DNA of 64,000 nucleotides from Mixophyes australis (taxonomy: Eukaryota > Chordata > Amphibia > Anura > Limnodynastidae). The stretch's first letter is position 1. Every line of letters begins with the position of its first letter. The notes under the pieces were generated by a model. That model saw only the letters and a program-made list of their open reading frames with translations. It was not told where the DNA came from and made no database searches. The DNA lies in NCBI GenBank assembly GCA_036250195.1, contig JAVHZZ010000003.1, positions 21,895,073 to 21,959,072 on the forward strand, in the 5' to 3' direction. Shown here piece after piece: positions 21,209 to 33,235 of this stretch. The position numbers and the translations under genes are program-made.

Positions 21209-21508
21209 CCAGGGGCAAACGCAGGATTTGTAGAGGGGGGTTTCCACACCACGCCGCCAGTGGGTGTGACCAGCATGCATGGGGGTGTGGCTATAATTTT
21301 AGACAGTGCTTGGCTGCTCTCCAACTCTTCCTACCCCCATAATATATATAGGCAATGCTGTGTGCAGTACTGTTAGGTGCACGCAGCTCTCTTTTCAAGC
21401 AGAGCCGTGTGAAGCAGGGGCAGGGTCCAGCTACCTCAATTACACAGTATCCCAGGCTTGTGGTGGGGGTTTCCAGGCACTAGGAAACCCCCTCTCGGTT
21501 TGCCTATG
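21209..21508. repeat. MITE family C, 300 bp, 5-bp TSD
   Basis: It starts 'CCAGGGGCAAACGCAGG' and ends 'CGGTTTGCCTATG', imperfect inverted ends, with 'GGGGGGTTTCC' near the left and 'GGAAACCCCC' near the right. AGTGG flanks both sides (21,204-21,208 and 21,509-21,513). A second 300-bp member is at 28,137. Confidence 0.65.
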
Positions 21509-22164
21509 AGTGGATAGTTGGTATTTTCAAAGGAATACATGATTTTGTCTTTGTTTTTAACCTCCCTCTACAGATGAAGAAATGCTGGATAAATAAAGTC
21601 ACCATAGAATGTGGTACCCTGGACACATCACCTTAACTAATTTATGCAAACCTGCTGAATTGATGCCACACATTGAGTACGGATCCAATGATACCATAGC
21701 AGTCATGGCTGTAGGATGCTGTCTGTCATACTTGGTTTCTCTTGCAAAGAATTATTTCACCGTCAATAAAGTTTTTTTATTTGTAACATGCTTATTTTTC
21801 GTACATGTTCCCCTATGTAGCAGCAATAAGAGCCCTTCTGGGGGAGAACTCTCTTGGGGAGACGTGATTGCACAAACGGAGTGAATATCAAAAAATTGCA
21901 ATTTTGCTGTAGGACTTGATAAGAACGATTATGCTTCTGCCATCGCCATCTCAAGATAGCAATAGCAGGTACGCTTATAATATTCCTCAACCATCCTCTT
22001 AACCTCACTACATTACCCTATTACCATCCGTTACACAATTTCACACAAGACAACTACCCCCTGACCAACATTGTTGTGTGACGGGATCATTTAGCTTATG
22101 AGTCACTTTTACCTTTCCAGTCTGGCTGGACCGAAATGTAGACTTAACCTCATGTATCAAACTC
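21509..22164. other. Non-coding, nothing recognised
   Basis: No coding region or repeat could be supported. Confidence 0.4.
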
Positions 22165-22330
22165 CCATTGTCCCATAGATTGTAAGCTTGCGAGCAGCGG
22201 CCTTCTCACCTCTTTGTCTGTTTTACCCAGTTTGTTTATTAGTTTACTGTGTTTGTCCCCAATTGTAAAGCGCTACGGAATATGTTGGTGCTATATAAAT
22301 AAATGATGATGATGATGATTATGATGAAAT
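22165..22330 (+). mobile_element. L2/CR1-type LINE or SINE 3' tail
   Basis: 'AGATTGTAAGCTTGCGAGC', 'TTGTAAAGCGCTACGGAATA' and 'GGTGCTATATAAATAAATGA' followed by (GAT)n are the typical 3' tail. No coding part is left. Confidence 0.7.
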
Positions 22331-23469
22331 AATGCTTTACTATTTAAATAAGCAGAAACATGTTTTTAATTTTTTTAAAACTTTTAAAATATTTTTTTAA
22401 AAAAATATTTGTATCTATTTTTAATTGGTTTTTTTAAAAAAAAAAACAAGGATGATCGTGTCACCCTCCAAAAAAGGAGCTATCTTGCATGATCGGACTA
22501 GTTAGTCCTTAAATTAGACTGGTGGGCGGCAACCGTGTCAGTCTTAGAGGGAAATGTTGTATAATATTATAAACACATTCACTCCAACGCAACTATTTCA
22601 TGAGTGTAAATCAGAAAGATTCACGGCGGTCTGGAATGATTCTACAATGGAATAACTGTGACCTTTTAGCAGATATTGTGTCTCATCCATTAAGAATGTA
22701 GACTGGTCTCTGCCTTATGAAGTCTTCTGACTTGTAGCGAAAATGCAACCAAACATATATAACAATATATAATAGAATAGCAACAATAATAAGTACTGTA
22801 ATAGTGTTATTTATCTGTTTATTTATATAGAACATAACACGCAGCACTATACAGAGAATGTTTAATCACTCATATCATAGAATGAAGCACAATGATAAAT
22901 ACCACACACAGCAAAAGAATACCCTATTATATTCTGCCACCATGAAACACTGGTATCTTTATCTTAGCCGTGCATAAAATTCTGCCATTTACGTTTCGTG
23001 TTCTTGATTAATAAATTGTGCCAGGACTTCTTCATCTTTCCCAAAATTTTTCAACAATCAACAATTATTTTTCTTTTTAGCAAAGAAATTTCCCACCATT
23101 CATTGAAACGTTTGTCCTTTAATACCCCGTGCCGTGAGCTATGAGTGCTATCAAATATGACCCAAGTTCATTGTAAATTCTCCAGTTTGAAATTTCTGAC
23201 TGGTGCCTGTAACATTATGTCTCTCTCTTAAGGTTTACGGGATTTAACGGAGTTGTTGTAACTGATTGTGACTAGACGTGACGTGTGCCAGTAAGTCATC
23301 TCTAAAGCCAGGTTATGATCTGGCCCCTCAGGTATTAGCTCTCCAGGCCTGAGTCATTTAAACTTCATACTGTAGATTCACTTCTTCCTCGCACAAAACC
23401 TCATCATGTATCGTCTTAACTCTCAAACCTCTAATGATATAAATAAACGGACAACTTCTAAGTTTAGCT
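22331..23469. other. Non-coding, AT-rich
   Basis: Contains A- and T-homopolymer runs at 22,360-22,447. No gene seen. A short fragment at about 22,815 resembles SINE tail sequence. Confidence 0.4.
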
Positions 23470-23940
23470 AAATAGGTCACAGTTTTATTAATTTGACTGT
23501 ATAAATTTGGTGGCGGCGAGAGCAAATTGCGGGCCAGCTAACAACTAATAGTAAAACTGAACGTGTACAGCCACAGGCGCTACCACTGGTACCAGGACTT
23601 AGTCCCTTACGGTTGGCCGGTGCGTAATCTGGCGTCATTGTGACTACTCCCCCTCTGGGCTCACAATGATGTGCCCACACAAAGCCCGTCACGGGGCCCC
23701 CAATACAAAGGGACCAAGAGCCAGGGAGCTTCAAAGGGGCAATCAGCGGTAACACCGTATGAATTAGTCACTGACTGCAAGAGCTCTCCCGCCAACCTGT
23801 GCCTCCTCTGCAACCGTGAACAAGGAACGGTTAACATAGAAAAACAGTTGTAGGGCGAGTGGGAGCGGATTTGTGCGGCAGAAGAGATCCAGCAGCCTTT
23901 GCGGGACACAAAACCGGCTCCTCCCCCAGGATTCTATTGG
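23470..23940. other. GC- and CpG-richer unidentified segment
   Basis: This 470-bp stretch is markedly richer in G+C and CpG than its flanks ('GGTGGCGGCGAGAGC', 'CCCGTCACGGGGCCCCC'), with reading frames on both strands but no recognisable protein. AATAAA in minus orientation sits at its left border (near 23,486-23,492). It could be the body of an LTR or another mobile element; family not recognised. Confidence 0.3.
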
Positions 23941-24059
23941 CTGACGAGATTAACAACTTAACCATTAGCAGGTAAGTGCCTGACTCATAAACATGCAGAT
24001 GAGTTTAAGGTGGTTTGGCTTTATATGCCTCATTCTTCGCACGTACTGAACGCAGCGAG

Positions 24060-24640
24060 TGTTTGTTTTAAACTGAACGTAACTCAGCTCTACGCACTCC
24101 CAAATTCAACAAGGAACGGATCTAAAGATACGTTTTGGTGATAACTACAGGTGCAGGGTTACTCTGCTGTACTAGACCAGACACTGCAGGATACGTACAA
24201 GACCTATGTGGAATATAACATCTCAACAGAACGCATAGAATAAAAATATCAATCAATTAATGTTACCTGTCAATAATATAGTCATTTATGACTATAAAGG
24301 GAAATTGAATCCTTGAGACACATTTATTAGACTGTCCTTAACGTCTACTGGGCATTTTTACAGTTGCTCCTGATCGCAAACACATGTTTTTGCTACATAC
24401 TCAGCCGCCAGCACTAGTATTCAGAACTAGCCCCCACAGTCGGAGCAAGAGATACGGCAGAGAACCAGCGCACGTCTGTGTGCGCCAGAGTCTGACTTGG
24501 ACATTTCTGCACAGGAACGCCCTTACCGTACATTGCCTATGTGAATCCACCCATTCCCCATCCCATTCACTCCCCTAAATCGTAGGCTGCAGTGAGTGTT
24601 GTTTGTGCTGAAAGCTGACTTGGACGTGGCTGCGTTTTGT
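24060..24640. repeat. Dispersed repeat family D copy
   Basis: 'CCCAAATTCAACAAGGAACG', 'GACCTATGTGGAATATAA', 'CAGTTGCTCCTGATCGCAAA' and 'GGAGCAAGAGATACGGCAG' are all found in the same order at 41.74-42.13 kb. Confidence 0.65.
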
Positions 24641-24901
24641 TGCGTATCGTCAGGTACTAAGCATGAGCCATGCAATTTTTGCGAACAATATGGACAAAAC
24701 CATCAGATCCATTCCTTTGGGTGAGGACTTTATAAGTGAGGGTAAAAAAACTTTGACTTGGAGTCAGTAATGGAGATGGAGCCAGTGTAGAGATGGAAAA
24801 CAATATAAGGTATATACAAGGTGTCAGCCGGGATCATTATAGTCACAGACGTTGTAGAAAAAATCACTCTCACTATACCTGATCCAGATAGAAGATATGA
24901 T

Positions 24902-25680
24902 ACTCTCTCTGTGTCTCTGTCTCTCTCTCTGTGTCTCTGTCTCTCATTCTCTCTGTCTCTGTCTCTCTCTCTCATTCTCTCTGTCTCTCTCTCTCTCATT
25001 CTCTCTGTCTGTCTGTCTCTGTCTCTCTCTCTCATTCTCTCTGTCTGTCTGTCTCTCTGTCTGTCTCTCTCTCTCTCATTCTCTCTGTCTCTGTCTCTCT
25101 CTCTCATTCTCTCTGTCTCTCTCTCTCTCATTCTCTGTGTCTGTCTGTCTCTCTGTCTCTGTCTCTCTCTCATTCTCTCCGTCTCTCTCATTCTATATCT
25201 CTCTCTCTTTTTCTCTCTCTCATTCTCTCTGCCTCTGCCTCTCCCCCCCCCCCTCTCTCTCTCTCTCATTCTCTCTCTCTCATTCATTCTTTCTGTGTCT
25301 CTCATTCTATATCTCTCTCTCTTTCTCTCTCTCTCTCTCATTCTCTCTGCCTGTCTCTCTCCCCCCCCCTCTCTCTCTAATTCTCTCTCTCTCATTCTCT
25401 CTTTCATTCTCTCTGTCTTTCTCCCGCCCCCCTGTCTCTCTCTCATTCTCTCTGTCTATGTCTCTCTCTCTCATTCTCTCTGTCTATGCCTCTCTCTCTC
25501 TCATTCTCTCTGTCTATGTGTCTCTCTCTCTCTCTCATTCTCTCTGTCTATGTCTCTCTCTCTCTCATTCTCTATGTCTGTCTCTCTCTCCCTCTCTCTC
25601 TCTCTCATTCTCTCTGTCTCTTTCTCTCTCTGTCTCTCTCTCTCTGTGTCTCTGCCTCTCTATCTGTCTCTCTCTCTCGT
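24902..25680. repeat. CT-rich compound array (TCTCTGTCTCTCATTC)
   Basis: About 780 bp of TCTC with regularly spaced CTGT and CATT interruptions and short C runs. Long Ser/Leu frames (plus) and Arg/Glu/Met frames (minus) across it result from composition, not from a gene. Confidence 0.95.
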
Positions 25681-25777
25681 TACACTAGTAATTGGGGAGA
25701 AGTCACCTTTCTTTGTGCAGGAAAACAATACTGGCACCAGTGGCTGATAGCAAGAAACTGATAGTGGTAAACATCAA

Positions 25778-26215
25778 GGAGCTGATTCATTAAGGAACGT
25801 AAGTCCATTTACGTGGTGTATTTTGCGTAATTTCACTGTGTGCTTTTGCAAAACCGAGACTTGCGACAAAGAGCGCAGTCCATGTTTGTGCGTAAAGACA
25901 CATACGACTGCCTGTGATTTGAAGGAGGGGACAGAGAGGAGAATAGGAGGGGGGCTAAAACCTTTTTTTATGTTTCGTCATTAATGACCATATTAGTAAC
26001 AGGTGACAATAATTAAATATTATTATTTTTTTCTGTCCGTTCTGCTGGGACTTTATATTCCACATATACATTGTTTGTATCCTGTGATGTGTCTGTCTTA
26101 GTATAGTGCCGTCTAGACAGAGCGTACCTACACCCGCTTGTGATTGAATAAGGACGTGTGTACGCCCGATTTAGGTGCATTTTTCAAAAAACACACATTA
26201 CGATGGTTATGCGTT
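25778..26215. repeat. Dispersed repeat family D copy
   Basis: It opens 'GAGCTGATTCATTAAGGAAC' then 'GTAAGTCCATTTACGTGG', also present at 27,081. 'TATATTCCACATATACATTG' near 26,053 is the inverse of the family's 'ATGTGGAATATA' motif. Confidence 0.55.
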
Positions 26216-26880
26216 CCTTGATGGCCCACAGTGTTTTCAAGGTTCAATCAGGGGTGTAATTAGTAACTTCCTGGCCCTATACCAAGATTTTGTAGGAAGC
26301 CACAAAGTTTCTACGGACTCTGTCTTACCACCTACCTTGTCGGGTAGGTATGCTGACCCTCTACCTCCGCTTCACGATGCTCTGGACTTCTGCTCAGAGA
26401 GATCCCTATCTCTCGAAGTGGAAATTAGATTTGGAGACTTAGGAGGGGATTTAATTGACCACTGCGTTGCCGGTGGACATCGCCGCGATGTCCGGCTACA
26501 CACACTGCTGGCCATTACGGTAAGGAATCTCCGCTCATCTTTGCTCGTATAGGTATGGATCAGGCTCATCAGGACTAATAATTGGCATTTTCCTGCTTCT
26601 CATGAGCTCAAAAGGGAAATATTTAGCTTTAGTTTTGCTCTGGCACCCTGAGTTCAATGTGCCATTATTACGGACCCCATACAGAGGTGGTTTCCCATGA
26701 AATATATAGAATATCCGACAATTGGGGGACCCTGAAAACAATTTAAAACAGATTTTTTTACACTAAGTGCTTTCAAATGCCGAGTATCACCGGGAAGAAG
26801 ATGTGACTCCCCAACACCTCTGTAATAACGAGGCTGTATCTGTTTACAGTGGTATCGCCTCTGAGGTCACATTTGCTGGT
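26216..26880. other. Non-coding with probable MITE remnants
   Basis: 'CAGGGGTGTAATTAG' at 26,249 looks like a hAT end without a visible partner. The segment at about 26,436-26,560 ('GATGTCCGGC', 'CATTACGGTAAGGAA') resembles 58,940-59,065 ('ATATCGGTAAGGA'), suggesting a further small repeat family. Confidence 0.35.
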
Positions 26881-26936
26881 GTTGCCTGTAGCAACCAATC
26901 AGATTCTAGATATCATTTATATAGGAAATTCTAGAA
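26881..26936. repeat. Partial MITE, family A
   Basis: A single arm with 'TAGCAACCAATCAGATTCTA'; the mirrored arm is absent. Confidence 0.7.
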
Positions 26937-26988
26937 CAGGCGTCAGTGCACCAGCAAAAATCTCCTCAAGTCCAGGTGTGCCAGTTGT

Positions 26989-26999
26989 GTATATCTATA

Positions 27000-27040
<41 letters not shown>

Positions 27041-27042
27041 AT
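26989..27042. repeat. TA microsatellite
   Basis: Simple (TA)n tract with TG interruptions. Confidence 0.95.
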
Positions 27043-27078
27043 ATCTGTATATCTGTGTCTTTTATCTGGTCATCTTCG

Positions 27079-27487
27079 GACGTAAGTCCATTTACGTGGC
27101 ATATCTTGCCTGAAACAGCTCTGTGCCTGCGCCAGAACAGGACTAACGCCAATGAATGCAATTCATGACCGAATGCAAACGATACTTACAACCGCCACGG
27201 GCATGTCAACACAGAAGTGGCCAATTCAAGTCCTGCAAGTATGTGTTTTTCAGCCGTACAATTTGCACCAACTACAAGTGCCTACTGATAGTGAAGACTA
27301 ACACGGCATAGTCTTTATATTAAAAACTACACGTATGCATGACTAGATGGCACAGAACCCAGATTCAAATGGAAAAGCATATTGAGATCCACTTTTATTT
27401 GAATAAGGGTGTGCACACAAGTTACGCGCATATTTTTTTAAATCAAGTTGTATTCAAGTTACCTTCGGAGATAAATCAGGCCCAATA
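27079..27487. repeat. Dispersed repeat family D copy
   Basis: It starts with 'GTAAGTCCATTTACGTGG' (shared with 25.8 kb), includes 'ACTAACGCCAATGAATGCAA' (shared with 11.8 kb) and ends 'GAGATAAATCAGGCCCAATA', the inverse of the family's 'GGGCCTGATT' start, giving inverted ends. Confidence 0.6.
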
Positions 27488-28131
27488 TGTGAATTTGGGC
27501 TGCTGAAGATCCTATATCATTTCTTGCAAGAGTCAAACAGTGCACACAGTTTCCAATTCTATTCTATATGTAGAGACCGCAAGAGACACCGGTGACTTCC
27601 AGCATTGCACATTCCTTATATAATCTCTATATTTCCCCATTTACACTGAAACTTACATGCAATTATATCATCCAGCTGATGTTCTAGATGGGGGTTGTGC
27701 TAAAGGCTCCTTGTCATTAGCAGTCGCACATTTATCATGGCTATATCTGTAATCTCACAAACCCTTGGCTGTGGCTCCACTTCTACCTCCTCCCCTCCTC
27801 CTCTCTCCTCTTGTGGGAATGTTTCTGAGACAAAGCAGTCAATCAGGGTCATTACCGACACTGTACACCAAACACATAGCAGCTCAGTTCTGCAAACTCA
27901 TCTGAAAGTCTGTAAACATTCTCAGAGCATCGTTTCCTTGTCTCCAATTACAGATTTGTGCTGAGATTTTACAGGTCTCTGTAAATGCCAAATCATTTTT
28001 TGGGAAATTGTCTCACCTTGAGGTTGACCTGACATCTTCTGAGCAAGGTGTAAGAATCCTCTTTTCTGTGTTTTACTTGTAAGGAGTGACAGTAAGGGCA
28101 GACACAGTATCATTGCTACCTTTCAGTGACA
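27488..28131. other. Non-coding, nothing recognised
   Basis: No supportable gene or repeat. Confidence 0.4.
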
Positions 28132-28136
28132 TCTAG

Positions 28137-28436
28137 CAGAGGCAAACGCAGAATTTTTTAAGGGGGGTTTCCTCCCCCCCCTAAAAAAATAGAGAGAGAG
28201 AACTGCTGCGCATGCGCGGCGCTCCATTTTGGCGATGCTGTACCGTACAGCATCCGCGGCGCTGTCAAGGAAGCAGTGCTGTATTGTAGTACAATACAGG
28301 ACCGCTGCGGACACTTCTGTGACAGCGCCGCGGCTGCTGTACAGTACGGTGCTGCTGTGTAGGGGCAATGTTTAGTGCCCGTTCGTTCGTGGAGGGGTTT
28401 CTGGAGAACCAGAAACCCCCCCTGCATGCACCCCTG
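28137..28436. repeat. MITE family C, 300 bp, 5-bp TSD
   Basis: It starts 'CAGAGGCAAACGCAG' and ends 'CTGCATGCACCCCTG'. TCTAG flanks both sides (28,132-28,136 and 28,437-28,441). 'GGGGGGTTTCC' near the left and 'CAGAAACCCCCC' near the right are shared with 21,209. The interior is GC-rich and unlike that of the other copy. Confidence 0.7.
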
Positions 28437-28441
28437 TCTAG

Positions 28442-28921
28442 AAATTCAAACTGGTTGACGAAACCTTCCACAGACTTTTCTCAATTTTCAACGATGAGCA
28501 ACGATCTGATATATAAACTTCAGAACCACGTTCAAGATTTTCAGTATCGGAACATATAGAATTATCAGATCTCAGTTTCTAACAGTTTGTCATCACTTAT
28601 TAACACAAACATCTGTATTCTCATATTGTCCTCCAGAAACTTGTGTTTCCCGTGGTCTTCTCAGCTCATTTTGAAATGTTACAGATCAGGTCAAGCAAAT
28701 CTTTTCCTGCTGGAGCTTAAAGTTAACCTGTAAACATTACGTCCATAACAAACACCAGCCATCTGCTAATTTCCTGGTATTTAAATAACATGCTTAGACA
28801 TTTCTGTAGAAGAATTACTGAACTCCATATTCACTAAAAATAAATCTCTATAGCATAGAAACTTCTGTGCAACAAATACTTTGGCTAATTCTCCTAGTTT
28901 CTAGGACCCCATCTTGATAAT
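28442..28921. other. Non-coding, nothing recognised
   Basis: No supportable gene or repeat. Confidence 0.4.
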
Positions 28922-29241
28922 CATCTATTATTTATATAGCGCCACTAATTCTGCAGCGCTGTACAGAGAACTCACTCACATCAGTCTCTGCCCCAATAGA
29001 GCTTACAGTCTAAATTCCCTAACACACACACACACACAACAGACTAGGGTCAATTTAATAACAGCCAATTAACCTACTGGTATGTGATGTGTATGTGTAT
29101 GTATATGTTGGATTGTGGGAGGAAACCGGAGCACCCGGAAGAAACCCACACAAACACGGAGAGAACATACAAACTCCACACAGATAAGGCCATGGCCAGG
29201 ATTCGTACTCATGATCTCAGTGCTGTGACGTAGAAGTGCTA
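28922..29241 (-). mobile_element. V-SINE-like element, nearly complete
   Basis: Read on the minus strand: a tRNA-like head with a B-box-like 'GAGTACGAATCCTGG', the V-SINE core 'GTGGAGTTTGTATGTTCTCT' and 'GGTGCTCCGGTTTCCTCCCA', then the L2-like tail 'AGACTGTAAGCTCTATTGGG' and 'GTGGCGCTATATAAATAA'. A CA microsatellite lies in the middle. The structure (Pol III head, conserved core, LINE tail) is that of vertebrate V-SINEs. Confidence 0.8.
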
Positions 29242-32200
29242 TGATGTGCTTAGTAAGTTGATGGTTAATTTTATCTGATTGATCAGAAGCAGTTATTATA
29301 TGATTTTGAGGTCACATTTAAAACATAAAAACCAGTTAAAACAAGATTTTACATTTTAACTAGAAAAGACATAATTGTTTCGGCAGAGTATTTTTATTCA
29401 GATAAAGGGAAACACCCTAAACAGTATGTTTTCTGCAGGATATTTCACCTTTGTATACCTAGACTTCCATTCTTCCATCATTCTCATCCCCACTGTCTTC
29501 TCTTATCACTATTGGCCACAGGGGGTATTAGATCTGACAAATGACATGTGGAGCGGAACACTCCTGGCGGTATTATGGCCAGAGGAAAGATTTCGGTGTA
29601 ATTTGCAGATCAGACTGATACTACGACAATGAGACAAACAAACCGGTTCTGAGGAACTTCTGTTATCTATCTGTTAGTCTATTAACAAACAAACTTGATA
29701 GTAGGCAACATTTCCTAATTATGAAGAACACTCAGGTTACACTGTTTACATTGGACTCAAGGATGTTCTCGATGTACACGTATGATATTTTGGAGGAGGT
29801 GGCATGAGATGGACACAATAGCACTGGTTAAGCGGCCTAATGGTTTTGAAGACTAAACACCATTGACGGATTGGGAAATTAAAGTGGCTCTTGAAAATAT
29901 TCTGAAGGTGGCCTCATATGGTGTGTGTGTGGCAGCTAATTATCAATAGGCGGGGTCAAATCAACAGGAGGCGGGCCGTTGGTGTGGGTACCGCCATGCA
30001 GCAGGAATTGGGAGTGACCATCATGTTGGGTCTTTAGATAGTGTTTGGCCATACTCCAATCACTTCCCCTTCCAACACACTGGAAACACTGATGCGTACC
30101 CCTGTAAGGGGAATGTGCCCCATCCCCAAAGCAAGACCAGCACCCGGAAACGTTGGCATCTATAAGCAATCCTAAAATCCTGATCTTCACAAAATATAAA
30201 ACCCTTGTAGATGCCACAGTATTAGCTACATTAAGAGCTCCCATAACAAATGAGACCTTGATGGCTGTGCGTAATTTGTTTTAAGTGTAAATTGCATCCA
30301 AGTCTACATAAGGTCCATAATGGGGTGAGTGCTCTTTATAGTCTCTGATTGTCAGTGACATAGTTCCCTTATATATAATTTACAGTCCTCCCTGATAGTG
30401 AATAGAGTGGCCTATGTACAGCGGAGGCAGCCATTTTGTGTGCTGAGCCCATATTCCTAAGACTGCAGCCTATCAATTCAGTAGTAACCAGTGACATCAC
30501 GTCATAAAATGTCCGCCTGCACTGGTGGGCTATTTGCAAAGTGCTCTGCCAAACGCCCTGCTATTGCACCAGTGAACCTCAGAGGACCATCAAGCACAGT
30601 TCAAGATCTAGTTTCCGCTATCAGGAGACACCTACGTAACCCAAACGTGCACCTCAAATGGTGAGAAGTGTAATGAAAGTCCAACCTCCTACCTTTTTAG
30701 TATTACTCATTTTGTAAGTTTTGCACTTTTCTCACTTTTTAAGGTTAGAGGGCAGCCCCTTGCAGCCCTCAAAGTGTATCAGGTTGCTTATAACTGCAAT
30801 AAATATATAGGACCAGGACCAACATCCGCCAACTCACAATTGACACAAAATTCAAGACATTTTGTGGAGTGGAAAGGGTCATTCGCCCCTATGCATAGCA
30901 CGGAACTGCCCTGAAAATGTGCCCCCTTCAGCCCTTTCTCATCTCAGTGCAAAAATATTGCTCCACAAACTAAAATTTAATTTTTAATTGCTCCACAAAA
31001 TGAGGTGTAACTGTTCGCTTACTCCTCTTGGAAAACCAATGTCCTTTTTCTTATTTTTTTTTTGTTTTACTAAATGGATAGTGGATGGGTCATGCTGTAC
31101 TCTGAGGAGAAGAGGAGAGATCTCTGTCATGAGCTCTCTCCTATGAGCGAGGACCAAGTCATCTAATTGAAGCCCCAGTATGCTGTGCTCCGCCCATCAG
31201 TTTGGAGTGCCAAATTTATATCAGAGGAATGCTCAGATCTGTAGTTTCACTATAGTTTTTAATCTTTTTTTTTACTTCATTTTTTACTATATTTATTTAT
31301 TTAGTTTAACAGAGATTTTTCCCACTAATTTCAATTGGTGATACGTTTCAGTGGCTTTCTGCGCCCATTGAAATGCATGGTCCATTGAAATGAGTAGCAA
31401 ATCTCACTTACTCACTCTCGCTGGTTTTCAGACAATCTTATAAAACCAATCATGGTATTTTCTGTGATTTACGTGGCTATTTTGCTAATTACCCTTTAAT
31501 GGATCCTCCTTGTTCTTTACCTCTCAAAGACTACTGTAATGATGGGATATGTGTCAAGATTTTTTTAGGGTTTTTTGAGGTTTGAAAAAGTGAAAATTTA
31601 CATGGCAATTTTCATTTATTAGAATAGCTTAATTGCAAAGCCGCCATGTACATCTCTACAAGATCTTCCCCCCCAAAATCACAGTGTGAAAATATAAACT
31701 GACCAGTACTTGTATGCTGCATGCACAATCAGGCATTCCCGGAAATACAAAAAATAATTCCATTCGCACCCTTGGCATTGCAATATGGGTTTTCCAGGTG
31801 CAAATTTGCACCCTTTAGCTGGGTTTAAAATGAGGCCCCTGGTGTTAATGCTTTATTACCTTGCACAGTCTCAGAGTTAGACTGGAATAGAGCACAAATC
31901 ACACAGGTGGCCTAGAGCAGACTTCTCATCCTACTCAGAGACAGCTAAGGGATGTCTTTGTAGTCTTCTCACAGCATATCTTGCATTACTGCCTCTTAAG
32001 TCAAAGGATTTACCTCAAAGCTGTTATTCTGTTCTATTTACTCGACACAAGAAAGAAGTACAGTGTTCTTGTGTGCTGCAGAATAATATATCAGTACCTG
32101 TCTGCCCAAGGCATAATCTCCCTCTCGGCTTGTGTGAAGGAGTACGGAGCGCCATGTCTATCGGCACTGCTGGGAACTTATTGAGGGAATAGGCTACTGA

Positions 32201-32650
32201 AACGGTAAAACTCAGAAAATAAGCTATTTACAACAACGTGCTTTATCCCTGCTTCAAAGACATTGACAGTGAGAAACCTCAAATACCTGCATGATGCCTC
32301 AGGGCGTCAGGTGTGCAAGTCTGGAGATCACCTTGTCCAGGTACAGCCCACGAATCAGGGGGCTGATTCTGTTCTATTCAACTACCAGAATGTCACAGAC
32401 TCTGCTATGCCTGTAGCAGCATGAATAATTACTCATTAAAGGAGTATATGACATGACTACCTACAGAGCCGGAGCAAGGTTCATCGACGCCCCAGGCAAA
32501 GATTTATCCTACCGTCCCTACTACCACCCCCTCCCTCCCCCAATACCCACTTCCCAGCCCCTCACACTCCTGGCTTCTGTACAATAAAGTAATAACTCTT
32601 ACCTCCTCCTGGCTGACTGGCACTAGTTTTTCTTACACATGTCTCACTAC
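29242..32650. other. About 3.4 kb without a supportable gene
   Basis: Read in both directions; only short unsupported frames are present (for example 29,375-29,632 plus, 29,936-30,244 minus). 'CAGAGCCGGAGCAAGGTTC' near 32,465 resembles a hAT-type end. The rest is unrecognised AT-rich sequence. Confidence 0.35.
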
Positions 32651-32760
32651 CACCAGCTTTTCCCTCACGTACCACCCTGTCCACCAACTTTTCCCTCACG
32701 TACCACCCTGTCCACCAGCTTTTCCCTCACATACCACCCTGTCCGCCAGCTTTTCGTACA
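32651..32760. repeat. 31-bp tandem repeat, about 3.5 copies
   Basis: 'CACCAGCTTTTCCCTCACG' begins at 32,651 and recurs at 31-bp spacing with few changes. Confidence 0.85.
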
Positions 32761-32924
32761 CATGCCCCCTGCTAACCAGTTTTAAAAAATAAACAATTTG
32801 ATGCTGTATCTATGTCATTTAGATGACCTTTGTATTTCTTTAAACTCAACAAGTAAAGTCACTTCTAACCTTCAATTATACAGCATTTTTGGCACAGTGC
32901 TGCTGCTGTGATCTATATTAATAT

Positions 32925-33165
32925 TTTTATTATTTATCTATTTAGAAGGCGCCACAGATTCCGTAGCGCCGGATACAGAAGCAAGTAACAAATAGATGAA
33001 GTAATACATGTCAGTAGCACAGATGAGTGTGAGTGATGCTATGGGGACTCACACAGAGTGCAGCAAAGGACATGACAGGACGTACGAGGGACAGTAGATA
33101 GACGTGGGACAATAGGTAGAGAGGACCCTGCCCGCGAGGGCTTACATTCTAGAGAGAGGGGTGGT
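32925..33165 (-). mobile_element. LINE/SINE 3' tail fragment, minus orientation
   Basis: 'TATTTAGAAGGCGCCACAG' and 'AGGGCTTACATTCTAGAG' are the inverse of the L2-type 3' UTR ('CTCTAGAATGTAAGCCCT...GGCGCC'). Confidence 0.6.
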
Positions 33166-33235
33166 GAGAGACAGTAGGACCAACTGGGAGAAAAATTTAG
33201 ATGGCAGGCGAGGATGAGGTGATGGATAGAATGGT

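Noticed and set aside
24730..25761. Ser/Leu-rich (plus) and Arg/Glu-rich (minus) frames of up to 308 codons
   Set aside because: They are pure translations of the CT-rich simple repeat.
29085..29241. tRNA gene (B-box-like GAGTACGAATCCTGG on the minus strand)
   Set aside because: No cloverleaf can be drawn and the segment continues into V-SINE core and LINE tail, so it is the SINE's tRNA-derived head.
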